DNA from: Lutjanus erythropterus
Taxonomy: Eukaryota; Chordata; Actinopteri; Lutjaniformes; Lutjanidae
Length of the DNA: 64,000 nt
Assembly (NCBI GenBank): GCA_020091685.1
Contig: CM034601.1
Span: 2,914,920-2,978,919, forward strand
Reading direction: 5' to 3'
Shown here: positions 1 to 12,000 of the stretch, piece after piece
Layout: the number at the start of each line of letters is the position of its first letter
Numbering within the stretch: position 1 is the stretch's first letter
The notes under the pieces: generated by a model
The model's input: the letters and a program-made list of their open reading frames with translations, nothing else
What the model was told of the DNA's origin: nothing
Databases searched by the model: none
Position numbers and translations under genes: made by a program

Positions 1-388
1 ACTTCTGATTTTTTTATGTTGTAATTTCGACTTTTTTTTTAGCTCATAAACAGACTTTTTGTAATTTGATTTGGACCTTTAATGCCTTTTTATATTCTAA
101 TTAGGACTTTTTAATCTCACAATTTCGACATTTTATCTCATTCTTTTACTGGCTTTTTACTTTTATGAACAAAGTAGTATACCCCAATTAATGCTTTCAC
201 CAAACTGTTTATGTAAGTCATTAACTATCAAATTAAAAAAAATCTGATTCTGATTCAGTTGGCTTAAGGCAGAAATTCCTTTTTTCAATTTTTAAAATGG
301 GTAATTGACATTCAAATGCAAAACACTGAAGTGCTGTACGGAGATCACCATGATTTGTTCTGTGAGGTCAGAAGTGTAATCGTACCAG
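1..388. other. AT-rich flank, no gene seen
   Basis: This stretch is AT-rich with scattered T-runs. I see no splice-bounded coding segment, no RNA gene and no clear repeat. The short open frames overlapping its right end are only the two strands of the tRNA region. Confidence 0.6.
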
Positions 389-460
389 TCCTCGTTAGTA
401 TAGTGGACAGTATCTCCGCCTGTCACGCGGAAGACCGGGGTTCGATTCCCCGACGGGGAG
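389..460 (+). tRNA. tRNA-Asp (anticodon GTC)
   Basis: This is a 72-nt tRNA gene without intron. The 7-bp acceptor stem pairs fully with one T-G wobble, and the discriminator base is G. The T-arm carries the TTCGATT loop between GGGG and CCCC, giving a typical internal B box, and the D-arm region is TTAGTATAGTGG, the A box. The anticodon loop is CTGTCAC, reading GTC for aspartate. Compared with the usual vertebrate tRNA-Asp as I remember it, the D-loop reads GGACAG instead of GGTGAG, and the first anticodon-stem pair is T-A instead of C-G, with both partners changed. The paired change argues that the gene is under selection and not a decayed copy. An encoded CCA end is absent, as expected in eukaryotes. 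Confidence 0.95.
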
Positions 461-467
461 TGTACAA

Positions 468-473
468 TTTTTT
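468..473 (+). terminator. Pol III T-run terminator
   Basis: A run of six T begins 8 bp after the tRNA-Asp 3' end. This is the expected position and length for RNA polymerase III termination, and it supports the tRNA being a transcribed gene. Confidence 0.8.
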
Positions 474-479
474 CCACTG

Positions 480-629
480 TGCCACTGTATCTTTCACAAC
501 GCTAACAATGACGTTATGGCCGTAGTCCGTGAAGGCAACAATGAAGCGATATTAACCGACAGTTCGTGAAGGCAGCGTGCAAGACGCGCCATACGTATGC
601 GTCACGTGATTACGTGAACAGAAACAAAC
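480..629 (+). promoter_or_regulatory. uimc1: uimc1 promoter / 5' UTR region
   Basis: CpG content rises here compared with the flanks. There is a CRE-like ATGACGTTA near 509-517, a perfect palindromic E-box TCACGTGA at 602-609, and a GGCGCCGCGAAA segment just after the start codon that resembles an E2F site. AACATGGCGCC around 627 also resembles a YY1 site of the kind found at transcription starts. No TATA box is evident. The exact transcription start cannot be read from sequence alone. Confidence 0.55.
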
Positions 630-643
630 ATGGCGCCGCGAAA
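630..643 (+). CDS. uimc1: uimc1 candidate first coding exon (14 nt)
   Basis: An ATG in good context (ACAAACATGG) is followed after 14 nt by a GTGAGG donor. Joining this to the acceptor at 1744/1745 gives M-A-P-R-K-V-S-Q-E-P-A-R and runs in frame into the second ATG at 1767. Human RAP80 begins M-P-R-R-K, so the predicted start resembles it. If this exon is unused or untranslated, the start would be the ATG at 1767 (M-A-L-R-K), which also has a strong context, and the protein would be 12 residues shorter. Confidence 0.6.
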
Positions 644-3600
644 GTGAGGAAAACTCTACTGTGAGTGTTTTGAAAATGAATATTGTTTGATTTACTGCCG
701 TTTTGTGTAGCTGTTCACCTAATCAACACACACACGCCACATGCGTTCTTTCATTGTGCGGTTAATTAAACAGAAAATCGAAAATGCGAACTTTATTCGC
801 AGTTTTTAGTGTCTCGTGTTTTCAGTTTGTTTCCATATCGACGGATGTTCTCGCGCCGTGTAAGCTAACTGTGTCAGATATTTGCTGTGAGTGAAATCTG
901 AGCGGAGCTGAACAGTGTGTGATGTGATTTATTCTGATTTAAGACGTTTCTGTCGTCTCACTCGGCTGTTTTAACACTAACACACTTAACACACAGGGTG
1001 AGTCGGTGCCATCCCGTCACACGGACCCCCGCCCGGACAGATGAGAGGAAGAAGAGGACATTCTTCATCATCAGGTAGCTACCTGCTGAGAGTGGGCCAG
1101 GATGATGCTCTGTCATTGGCTTTGCAGCAGTTCAGGGTTAATACTGTGCGTTTAATACGTACAGTTACAAAGAAATCACGTGGCCTCATATCATATTATT
1201 TAAGCTGTGACTTACTCTGATTTAATACTCAGCTTAAGTCTAAAGTTTGTTCTGCCTCGTTGAAATCACCTCAGTGCCATAGGGCTGCACGATTAATCGC
1301 AATATGGCCAAGTGCAATATCCAAATTGCATTTTTTGAAAAAGGAAAATTGTATGAGAAAACAGCATAATAATCAGGTAATATAGAGCTGCATGGATGAC
1401 CTGGCCCAAAGAAAGAAAACCTGTTTGTTCGCTGCAGACTTCAATAAATATCACATCATCATTTAAATAGTTATTTTAAGCGAACATGAAAATTGTAATG
1501 CAGTTTTAGGTGGCTAAAATGCTTTTTGCTGCTGACCCTGTTCACAGCAGTACATTGTTTAGCTTCCTATATCGGCACTCCTGCTGCTTTTCGACAGCCA
1601 TCTACTGTAGGTAATATATCAACCATGGTTAATTACCTTATACATCTCAATTTTAATTCATCTGATCTATCCCTCTAAATCCTTTTAAGACTGTGTGGTT
1701 TTGAAATGTAACACTTCACTCTTTTTTGTGTCTCCGATGTTCAGAGTTTCTCAGGAGCCGGCAAGGATGGCTTTGAGGAAGCAAGTAGTCAAGGACGCCA
1801 GCGACGTTCCCTCTGGAAGCCAGCAGATTGACGAAGACACACAGGACGATGAAGCTGTCAGCGACAGAGATGAAAATGTAAAGACACGTGAACATTAGCC
1901 AGAATCAACTGAGATAAATACGGGTTCATATTTCTAAACTGAAGAGTTAGAGCACAGCGTCACTGAGCCTTGTTCTAAAGCACTTCAGCAGGTGAAGCTC
2001 AGGGTTCAGTCAGTGTTTTCATTTTTTCATTTACATTCCAACCACAGTTTCTTTCCCAGACCGTCATAAATTCAGACTAGTAGTTGGATAACGTTTGAAA
2101 CGTGTGTTTGCAAATCTCCTGCAGGAGCCTGCCAACCTTCTTATGAAAAATGTTAACAGAGCAGGTTTGTTGATTCAGCTGTGACTGGTTCGTAAATTAT
2201 AAGTGGTAATTGTGTAATAATTTGAACATAGTTTGATGAATTCTTCAGATAAAAAGGGCAGAAGGTCAGTCAAGATCAGTGAACAGGGTGTGTATGGAAT
2301 CTATGGAAATGGAAGTATTAAAAATGTTTTCCAAGGTATTGCATTTTGTAGCTTGATAGTATTACGTGAAGGCCCGTAAAACTACCTAGCCAAAGGACAA
2401 ATGGTTGGAGGATGAGGAGTGAACCGCTCTGTGTGTCAGTAAGTGATAAGTGCAGCCTCAATGTGAATCAGTGCTCCCACGTGAAAGTGCTACAGCAGAG
2501 GCCGGATGCACAAAACTCTGTGTAGATTCATGACTAAAACTGTGTACGCACAAAGGCTGTTTAATTGTATTATCTTACAATCAATGTGTAGTAAATGTAA
2601 GTTAAGGTGAGTCGCTGATGAAACCAGTTAGAGTCTTAAAAGGGATTAAATTTAGCATCAGGATTCCTGCAAATACCCCGGTGAGGCAAGAGGCATTTAT
2701 GAATTAGGGGAAATTACGTCACTAAAACTCTGTTTGTTCTTCCAGGATGAGCTCTCATCATCACTTCTGCCGCCTGTGTCAACAAGAGCAAAACGCAGGA
2801 GGGAGAGGGAAAACAAATCCAAATCCAAAGGTACTTAACATGACATGTAGGATACCAAAATCATTATAAAACACTTGACTTTTAATGTTTCTGTGTTTTT
2901 GTGCAGGAGAAAACACTGCTCGAGTTTGGGAAATACAGAAATAATTTTAAACGCAGACAATTGATATACAGATGTTCTTATCGTGACGAGAAACACGTGA
3001 AACTGATGTCAAGATAACTTTAAATGTCACACAGTCGCTACACGTGATACTGTACCTGCAATATTTTGTTGTGATGGTTGCATCAGTCTGTGTGTGGATA
3101 CATATGATCACCAGAACTTTATTGAAGCTACTGTAATTGCTTTTGAGATGCAGAGTTAGTGATGGCGTCAGACGTTTCAAATGTACAAGTCTAAAGTCTA
3201 CAGAATAATAAGAATTGAATACTAATTAAGTCACTGTGTTAGTCAGATTTAAAGCCAGTGTATTTTTTGTGAGTCTGTAATATGTACAACCCTGTGTCAG
3301 CCTGTCTTTGTTGTTTTCAGAGATGACAGAGGAGGAGATGATGGACTTGGCCCTGCGTCTGAGTGAACAGGAAGCCAGCATCACTGCACTCAGGCTGCAG
3401 AAAGAGGAAGAGGCCGTGATGAAAGCCATTCAGGAGAGTGTGAGTACACAGTCAGCTTTATTGGTCAAGTATGTGATCACAGAGGAGACGGTCTTTCAGA
3501 CACTACTGTGTTCTGCAAAGTAAAATGACTGTTTTTGTCAGAAGAGTCTGGTTGCTTTGGAGGGATCAGTACTTGACTTATATAAGTGTGGTCTCCTGTC

Positions 3601-6348
3601 AGAAAAGGCAGCAAAATAAAGCAGTGAAAATATTCTAAATATAGTTTACAGTCAAATTGATGTGGTGTATACTTCAGGAATGTAACTGTGTAACCGTTTT
3701 TGACACAGATTGCATCAGTCTGGCTCAAAGAGTCAAGCATTTACACAAGTTAATTTAGTATCCAGTTCATTATTAGTTAATATAGTAAGCCTTTGTGTTT
3801 TTTCTCTTGAAGATGGTCAGTCAGACACAACCGTGTCTGCCTTCCCAAAGTCAGAGCCTGCTCGCTGATCCCGAACCCTCCCATCGAATCTCCTCGCGAC
3901 GGAAACTCTTGTACTCAAACGGGAAGCCCGCCATCGATCAGGGAGCGTCAGAGGACGGCTGCACACCAGAGCCGGGTAACTCACTGAGAACCGCTGATGG
4001 ATTTATTCTGTAAAATATCCCACAGTGCTCAGTTTCCTTCTGCACCAATTCAAGTAACATCAAGATTCAGCTGAAGTACTGCAGCAGGAAAGGAAAAAAA
4101 TCAAACATGTCATTTTGTCATTTAATCATCGGCATTAAAATCAAACTGCTGAAACCTGAAATTTTGAAAAATGCTGTATTGTGTTCCCAGGAGCAAAACG
4201 AAGTGGACCTGAAAATATTAACTGTATTAAAAAGCGGAAAAGGAAAGAAGGAAGTCCTCTGCTGGAGATGCCAGACTTGTCTCAAACTCAGAAAGGTGAC
4301 TCTCAGGCTTCTTCACCCTGCAGCACAGAGATCCTGGACCTGCATCTGGACTCACCTCAGGTTCGTCCATAAGACTTCAGACTTTTCTAGTCTTTTGATT
4401 TTTGGTTTGGTTATTTAACTTACGTGTGTAGTCCGAAAATGTCAGAAAAAACTGCTGGTCACAGTTTCTTAGAATAAAAATGATTCAAATCCAAAGATAT
4501 TCAGCTTGTGGCTGCAGCTGCTGATGACTTTCTTATTTCAATCATTCATTTTACAATGATTTAAAACAGATGAAAAGCCAATGATCAAAATAAATTCATT
4601 TTCTTTAAAGTTTATGGAATAATAATTTACAGTGATGTAAAACGGAGAAGAGCAGATAAGCCAAACATTAAAGTATGTGGACTTAAACATGAGTCCAAAT
4701 GAATGATCATGTGTGTATTTGTCTTCTCAGAGCTCTGACTTGACCCAGATCGATGACTGTCAGCTCCGCAAATCCCCCGTCTTCCCCTTGACTGGCTGCA
4801 GAGCAGAGGTCCAGGTCCCCCGGCTGAGCCAGGACCTGCTGCAGTCCTGCAGAAACTCAGGGTTCGTGTTATGCTCTCAGGAGAGTCGGACATCCCCTGA
4901 AAACCCCTCAGCTGCTCGACCCAAGAGCCCAACATTTCCCAAAAGCTCTGGTAACCTCGCGTCAGCGCTTCCCGACAGTCCTGTCTTCTCAGGGACTGAT
5001 CAGGGAGACGATGAAGAGACGGCAAAGAGTCCTGAGTGTTTTAAAAGTCCAGTATTTGGCAGGAATACTCAGCACGAGAAGTCTCCAAGTGCCTGCAAAC
5101 CACAAGCCAGTGTCTGTAACTCAGGGTTCACGTTCTCCTCTCAGGAGAGTTTAACCTCCTCTGTGAGGTCCGCGTCCTGCAGGCCTAAGAGCCCAGTATT
5201 CCCAAGCAGCCACGGCCCTCCCAGCAACCCCCGTCCCCCAGAAACATCAGAGAACTGCAAAAGTCCTGCGTCCTCAGAGACTGATGGAGGACAGACGGAG
5301 AAGGATCATGATCGCTGTACCAGTCCAGTGTTCGGCAGGACTGGACGACCACAGAAGGTTCATCGTGGTGTCCAGGAAGTCTCTGCGAGTCCTTCGGCTG
5401 CAGAGCTCAGGGGTTCAGGCAGTGAGGGGAGTTCAGCCACTGCCAGGGGACGTGAGGACAGGAGTCTGAGACAGGTGAGTCCAGGTTTCTGTACGCTTCA
5501 AAACAAAACAAAGTCCCTGTTGGACGAGTGACTTCATAGCAGTGAAACAGGCGGAGTCTCTCTTCAGCCCTGAGGCTGAAAGTCTTTTTGTCCTGTTTTC
5601 AGTGTGACATCAGCAGCCAGCAGCCTGGTGGTGTTAAAACTTAAATAAAGCCTGTCTTTATTTAGGTTTTCATGTGTTCTTCAAAAATATTTTTACGTAA
5701 TAGAGTTTTTTGTGCAGCATTTTTAAATCATCATACACTTTCAAAGTCTCTCAAAGGGGCTGAAATGAAGAATGGATCATATCGCTTCATAACTGTTTTT
5801 TTGATTATCGATGTTTCTCAAACTTAAATGATTTTCAGACATGAAGCAGTGCTTTTTTTTGCATCTCGCAGTATTTCAGTCCTAACATCCAGACATCTCC
5901 CTGCTCATGTCGGCTCATGTTCTTCCTGCTTTTGAATTCAGGATGGTGAGACTGATCACGATCGAGACGTCCGGCTTAACGAGTCATTGAAGTCAGGTAC
6001 AGTCACACATCGCACACTTTACTTTCATCTTCATGAATAGTTTGAGTTCAATGGTCACGTGATGAGGCTTGATCGGAGTGTGATCGGAGTTCTGTGTGTT
6101 TCCTGCTTTTAGATGATGCAGAGGAGGAGCCGAAGGAAATGTCCAACAGGAACTCGGCCGAGATGGAGCTGACTAGTGATATGAGGCTGCACTGGTCTGA
6201 TGAGGACGACGACATCACGGTAAAAATCCAGTAAAAAGACCAAAAGCATAGAGCTCTATTAAAATAAAAACATCGGTGAGCCACACTGCTGCACAGGGTG
6301 ACGTGTTCCTGTATTACTCTGAACACACACAGTTTATTTTGACTCAAT

Positions 6349-6407
<59 letters not shown>

Positions 6408-8962
6408 TCCTGCCGCCTCAAATACTCACTAGAGCAACAACATCTCCAACAAATGCACTGTTTCCCCCTGTTTGATAAAAGCCACAGTGAGCAGCTCTTT
6501 TTCAGAAATCGCTGAATCTTATTTAAAAATGAAATCATGTGTCTGTGTGTTGGATCTGTGTCTTCAGTTTTAAATACACAGTATTTCACTGCTCAAAATT
6601 CATCAAATCACTCATTTTATACAAACTTCCTGCAGTAATTGCACTCATTATTTGGGTTAATTGTAGAGTTTGTCAGTTGTTCCGTATTGTTGATGTTATG
6701 CATTGAATATTATATATAAAATAATAATAATATAATTTAATATAAATCTTTGCTTCCATCTGTTTCAGTATTTCCTTACATTGGCACTTATTAATGTGTG
6801 TAATCAGTGAATTCACAATGTTTGAAATAGAAGTTTGATTAGTGTGATGTTCTATCAGGAAAATCAACAGTTTTTTTTCTTTGGTTCTTCCCTCCGCTTG
6901 TTGCAGCCGGTGGGATCTCCCAGCCCAGTCTTCCCAGAGGAGAGACCAGTTCACCAGGCCGACAGCCAGTCTGCTTCCCTGAACCACGAACCTGCAGCTT
7001 CTCCAGGGACGACCGAGTCAAACTGCAGGTACAGAAAAAAAAAACCCTCCAACATCATAAGATCAGAGTTTCTGTATCACGTCTCATTGATAATACATTT
7101 CGCTGTTTTCTGAGTGATGATACCCGACACGCTGTGAGTCCAGATTATGTTGATTTAGTTGTTTATCAATTTTAAATTAGTTGCACAAATAACCTCCAGG
7201 TCTGAACTAAACTTTACTTACTTGTCCCATTAAACACTCCGGCTCACTGTAACTCTCCCCACTTCTCACTCAGACCATCTTCCTCTTCTGCATCCACCAG
7301 CCGACAGCAGATTTCCACCACAGAGCGAGAGCAGCGATCGATCAGCAGTCAGGGAACAAACTGCAAGGCTTCAGCCCCACCTGGGGAGCCTGCAGGCGGG
7401 TCGACGGTGCACTACTACTGGGGGGTTCCCTTCTGTCCACGAGGCCTGGACCCAGACAGCTACACAAAGGTGAAGATTTCTGTCTTCTAATCAACACTTT
7501 TTCCATTTATAGTGGTTCTGCACACCAGTTCCACCAATTAATCAAACAATTTAAAGTTTTTTTATCCAGTGAAAATTATGATCTCTAGTTACAGATTCTC
7601 AAATGTGAGGTTTTAAGGTGTTTTTTCCATCCACCTTAAATATGCACATTTTCATTTTGCACATAAAAACATCAGAGAGAAAAACTTTGTAATGTCACAA
7701 AAAGTTTTTACGCTCGGCTGAAGGTGGAAGAATAAAATGCGACACAGTGGACGCAAAGTCAGTGAATAAATGACACGTGAATCGTGTGATGAGGAGACTG
7801 TGACCATCTTCACATTAAAACATGATGTTTTCTGTTTGGTTTTCCATCATTTGAGCTTTGACTGAAATTTTGACTGAAACTCCTAATATTCACGTAAAAG
7901 TTGTGGATGAAAACACACTTAAAGTTCCATATTCTGTTGCAGATTTTCTCGAATTTCCGTTAAAATCAGCATATTTGGATGGAAACCTTTTGCATTTCTC
8001 TTCCTCTCTTCTTTCATTGTCTCAGTCTGTAATACAAGAATAAAAATCCATGAAATTTGAAATGTAATTACTTACTTTTTCATCCGTTTGTTCGTCTGTC
8101 CGTCCTCCTGTGTCCCTGCTTTCAGGTGATCCTGGCTCAGCTGGAGGTGTATGAGAAGAGTCTGAAGCAGGCTCAGAGGTGTCTGCTGAGGAAGGCTGAG
8201 TGGGGGGAGGCCATCCTGCCACAGCCGGAGGTACGACAACGATGATGATGATGATGACTTTAACATGGATGCTGCTCAGTCTCTCACTGGTTTATTTATG
8301 GACTGTTTTTGTTTATTTGCTGGACTGGATCTCAATTCAGTAAAAAACATTCAGTGTAAGTTATTCAACAACTGTTATCCATTTTTTTCTGCAGAAATCT
8401 CCATCACCTGAGTCACTGCCTGAATCTCCTCAAGAACAGCTTTTCTCTCGAAGGTAAAACCTTAATCAATTTCAGCAGCTCTTCTTCTGTGGTGCAGAAA
8501 TGTGTGTTTAGTGTTCGTCTCTTCAGTCTCAAACCAGGACGCTCAAAGAGTCAAAGACTAGTTTAAAATAAAAAAAGATTATTAAGACATAGTCGTTATG
8601 ATTATTTACTGTAAACCAAATGGACTAAAGGTATAAAAGTATTTACTGTGTACTGATGTACTATTTTGATCGTTGCTATACAAGAAATGAATCTACTGTT
8701 TGTTTTGTGGAAACAGAAACTCGTGCAGTTTGTGTTGGTGAAGTTCACCAAATTGAAAACTTTAGAAATAGCAAATAGAGCAGGTCTGGACTGTTCTCTT
8801 TATAAACCCAACAGCAACAACAACATTTTTGTTTGGGAAGAAAAGGGTGAAACCACTTTTATCAAAATAGTTTGAAACTTTTCTTTTGATTAACTAAACG
8901 ATTAATCAGCTAATCGTTGCAGCTCTAATGATAAATTAAGTGATTTTGTTTGACAGTTATGT

Positions 8963-9006
<44 letters not shown>

Positions 9007-12000
9007 CGCACAGTGATGTATTTCTGCCACTAGATGTCAGCAGTAAATCAGATTATAAAACCAGAGAATGGCTCTGAACCAAAACTTTGACGTCTTATCA
9101 GTCAGATTTGAGGCAGAAACTTATTATTTATTAATTTAGAAAAATGCCTTCATGGCTTTAAGGGAATATTGCACAAACATTTTAATTACTGGGAGTAACA
9201 GAGTAATGACAGTTTACTCTTTCCTGATACTTAAGATTTAATATCACTTCATAAATTCATTCATATTGTTGTGTTTTTTGAACAAACACCGCCGCAGTCT
9301 GTGTGACTGAGATCTGTTCGATTAACGGCGTCCACAGCAGCTGAAGGAGCCGACGTGAGTCATGTTTGTCAGAACTTCTCTTTAGCCTTAAAAGTGTCCT
9401 TGTTTCTCTCACTTACTTCTTTCCCTCACGTCTTCACAGTTGCAGAAGTTTTAAAAGCTTTTACTTAAGTAAAAGCAGCTGTAACACAATTTAGAAAACC
9501 TCTGTTACGAGCAAAACTCTTCAAAACTTCACTCGAAAAAAGTATCCAAGCATCGTCGAGAAAATTCATGAACATAAAAAAAGTGATAAAGCTCATTGTA
9601 TTTTCCCTCAGAAAAGCATCAAAGATATATCAATATAATGATGAATTAAAAAAAAGATGCAGATTAAAGTTGTTGATTGGTTAATCTGCTCTAAACTGCA
9701 GACCTTCAGGTTCACACAAATTTACAAAAAACATAAACACAATTTGTGGAACAGCCTGATGACTCCTGTTCAGTAACTGAAAACTGTTTTCAGGCGCGGC
9801 CGCAGACTGAGAGGTAAAAAACTCTCTGACACAGACGATACTCCTCCGCCTGAGGCAGAGGAGGAAGAAGAAAACAAAGGTGAAGAAGACGAAGAGAACC
9901 AGAACAAAGAGGAGGAGAAGAAGAATGAGGGTGAAGGAGACGGACAGGTGGATACTGATGACTGTGAGGTTTGTCCAGGTACTGAAGCTCCACATTTCAT
10001 TTGGTTATCAAGGTGCTTTCAAGTTTTGTATTTTTTAAGTATCTAACACGTTAAAGTTCACACCGTACCTTAACACGCGACTGTCTCACATTTTACTTTC
10101 ACGTGTCCCTCACTTAACAAACATGATAAATGTAGTTTAATAACTTTATTTTAGTGACTTACATCACTTCATCGATTCGCTCGTGGAAGTTCTGCAAGTT
10201 GATAAATGAATGTCAAGACGGGAAACATTTGTTCTCCTAACATCTTCTGAATCCAGGTTTCTCACTTCTATCGGACTAAGACACCTTGTTAACTGATCAT
10301 AAAACAAAGTTAATTCAAACTTGAAAACAAAATAAAACTCACCAAAACCCTCCGTCCATCTTTCCGCTGTTCCAGTCACCAGCTCAGTTCCCTCGCCGTG
10401 GCACTCGCTCTGCAGGACATTAAATCAGCAAAGTAAAATGACAAAAAACACCCCAAACAACTGATGATAGACTCAACGATATATTCATCACCCCGCCTTT
10501 TTCCTTTTTACTGTGTCCCAGACAGCGTCTTTGTGTCCAAGGTGCAGTTTTTAATGTCCCCGGGACAAAAGGACAGAACCTAATCTTAATATTCTGTGAT
10601 CTCTCTGACAACAGAGACTCAGCTGAGCGACATCGACGACGACAGGACGCAAGATCTGATGATGGACACCGACGCTGGAGCAGAGGTGAGCTCAGAAATA
10701 CTCCGCAGTCGGTGGACGACAGTAACTTGACACCCGCAGACAGACTGTGATGTAATTTAAACCTGAACGAACCGATCAGATCAGAATTTTTTAAACTAAA
10801 CTCTGACAGTAATACTTAGAGCAGTGTGCACTTTATTGTGTGAATACTTATTGCGTACTTTCTAAAATCCATCCTGAGTTTGTACTTCATAGCGTCCGTG
10901 ACATTAAGCTCATTCAGGACGAGGCAGGCCTGCGTAGAATCAATCAGTAGCGATCGCCGCTCAGTGCGTGCTGATTGGATCTGTGTCTGACCTGATCCTG
11001 ACCTTCTTTGATATCATACAAAAGCGGGCAGTGAAAACCTTACGAGATCGAGGCGGCCACAGTTTTTTAGAAACGTGCTGCAGTTGCTCTCCGGTGACAA
11101 CAAACAACACATGTTGCAGAAAATCCTTTTTAGTCTCACTTTGTGCAAATTTAAGTTGGTTTTTTTTTGATAATTTTTTGGGGTGTTTTTGTATTGTTTG
11201 TCTTAACTTTAGTGATTGTGATGTCATGTTGGATGTATGTATTGTGTTTCTTGTCCTGATGTTTGTTGTCTGTGTCGCAAAACAAATGTCAGACTTGTTC
11301 CAACGATAAAAGTTTCAATCGATCAATCAAGTTTGACAGGAGAGCAGGGAGAAAAGGAGGGGGTGACCTGCAGCAACGGGCCACAGGCCAGAATCACGCT
11401 CACGTCTGCTGCAGACAAACCAGATGTTTAGATTTGGTTGATTAAGAAGCAAGCATTTAGACATGAATCAACAACCTGACTTGTTTTTCCTGTTTCACTG
11501 TGATAACAAACCCACGTTCATCTGGCAGATGGCAACGATTTGCAATCACCATTCCAGATCAGTTGAACTTCATTGATCCATGACAGGAACGTGTCACCAC
11601 CACGTCATTTTCTCTGGTTTTGATTTCCGTCCAACAGTAAATAGAGTCGTCTAACCGTGGTGGGTTTTCTCCACAGCTCCCACCTAAGAGCCCGGAGCTG
11701 CCGGAGGTCGAGATGATTCTCCAGGACGATTCTCCAGCCAGAGACGAGCTGCAGGACGAGGAGATGGAGGTGGAGGTGGAGGTGGATGGTGAGGCTTAAC
11801 AAATATTTGTGGTATTCTGTCTACTGGCACAGATTTTATCACCCTGGCTGTTTTTGTCTGTTTTACAATGATACAAATATTGTGCAATAGAAAGACATAG
11901 TTCCTCTGAAAATGGCACGTTAAGTTCAGCTGTCAGTCAGTCAGGTGATCTAGGCTAACCTTTGCTAATGCTAAAATTAAAGGTATGCTTTTTCTTTTGC

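Noticed and set aside
1041-1074. Possible alternative first coding exon starting ATGAGAGGAAGAAGAGG
   Set aside because: Joined to the next exon (1745) it reaches a stop within a few codons, so it does not give RAP80; at most it is an untranslated alternative exon.
4191-4360. Internal donor AAAG|GTGACT within a RAP80 exon
   Set aside because: The frame continues through it to CTCAG|GTTCG, and the full exon keeps phase 0 with the next exon; it could only be a minor alternative.
4627-5025. 132-codon minus-strand frame opposite the long RAP80 exon
   Set aside because: It is a shadow of the + strand coding exon, has no motif, and the + frame is supported by splice phase and repeats.
6048-6589. 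Open frames with long CV or TH runs
   Set aside because: They come from the CA microsatellite; the real coding exon here is 6113-6219 on the + strand.
9297-9360. CpG-richer patch with a GTGAGT donor in a uimc1 intron
   Set aside because: A 14-nt exon between CAG and GTGAGT would be possible, but neighbouring exons already join in phase and nothing supports it.
10961-11309. Overlapping 88- and 113-codon frames in a uimc1 intron
   Set aside because: No family motif, no splice support, and low-complexity hydrophobic composition.
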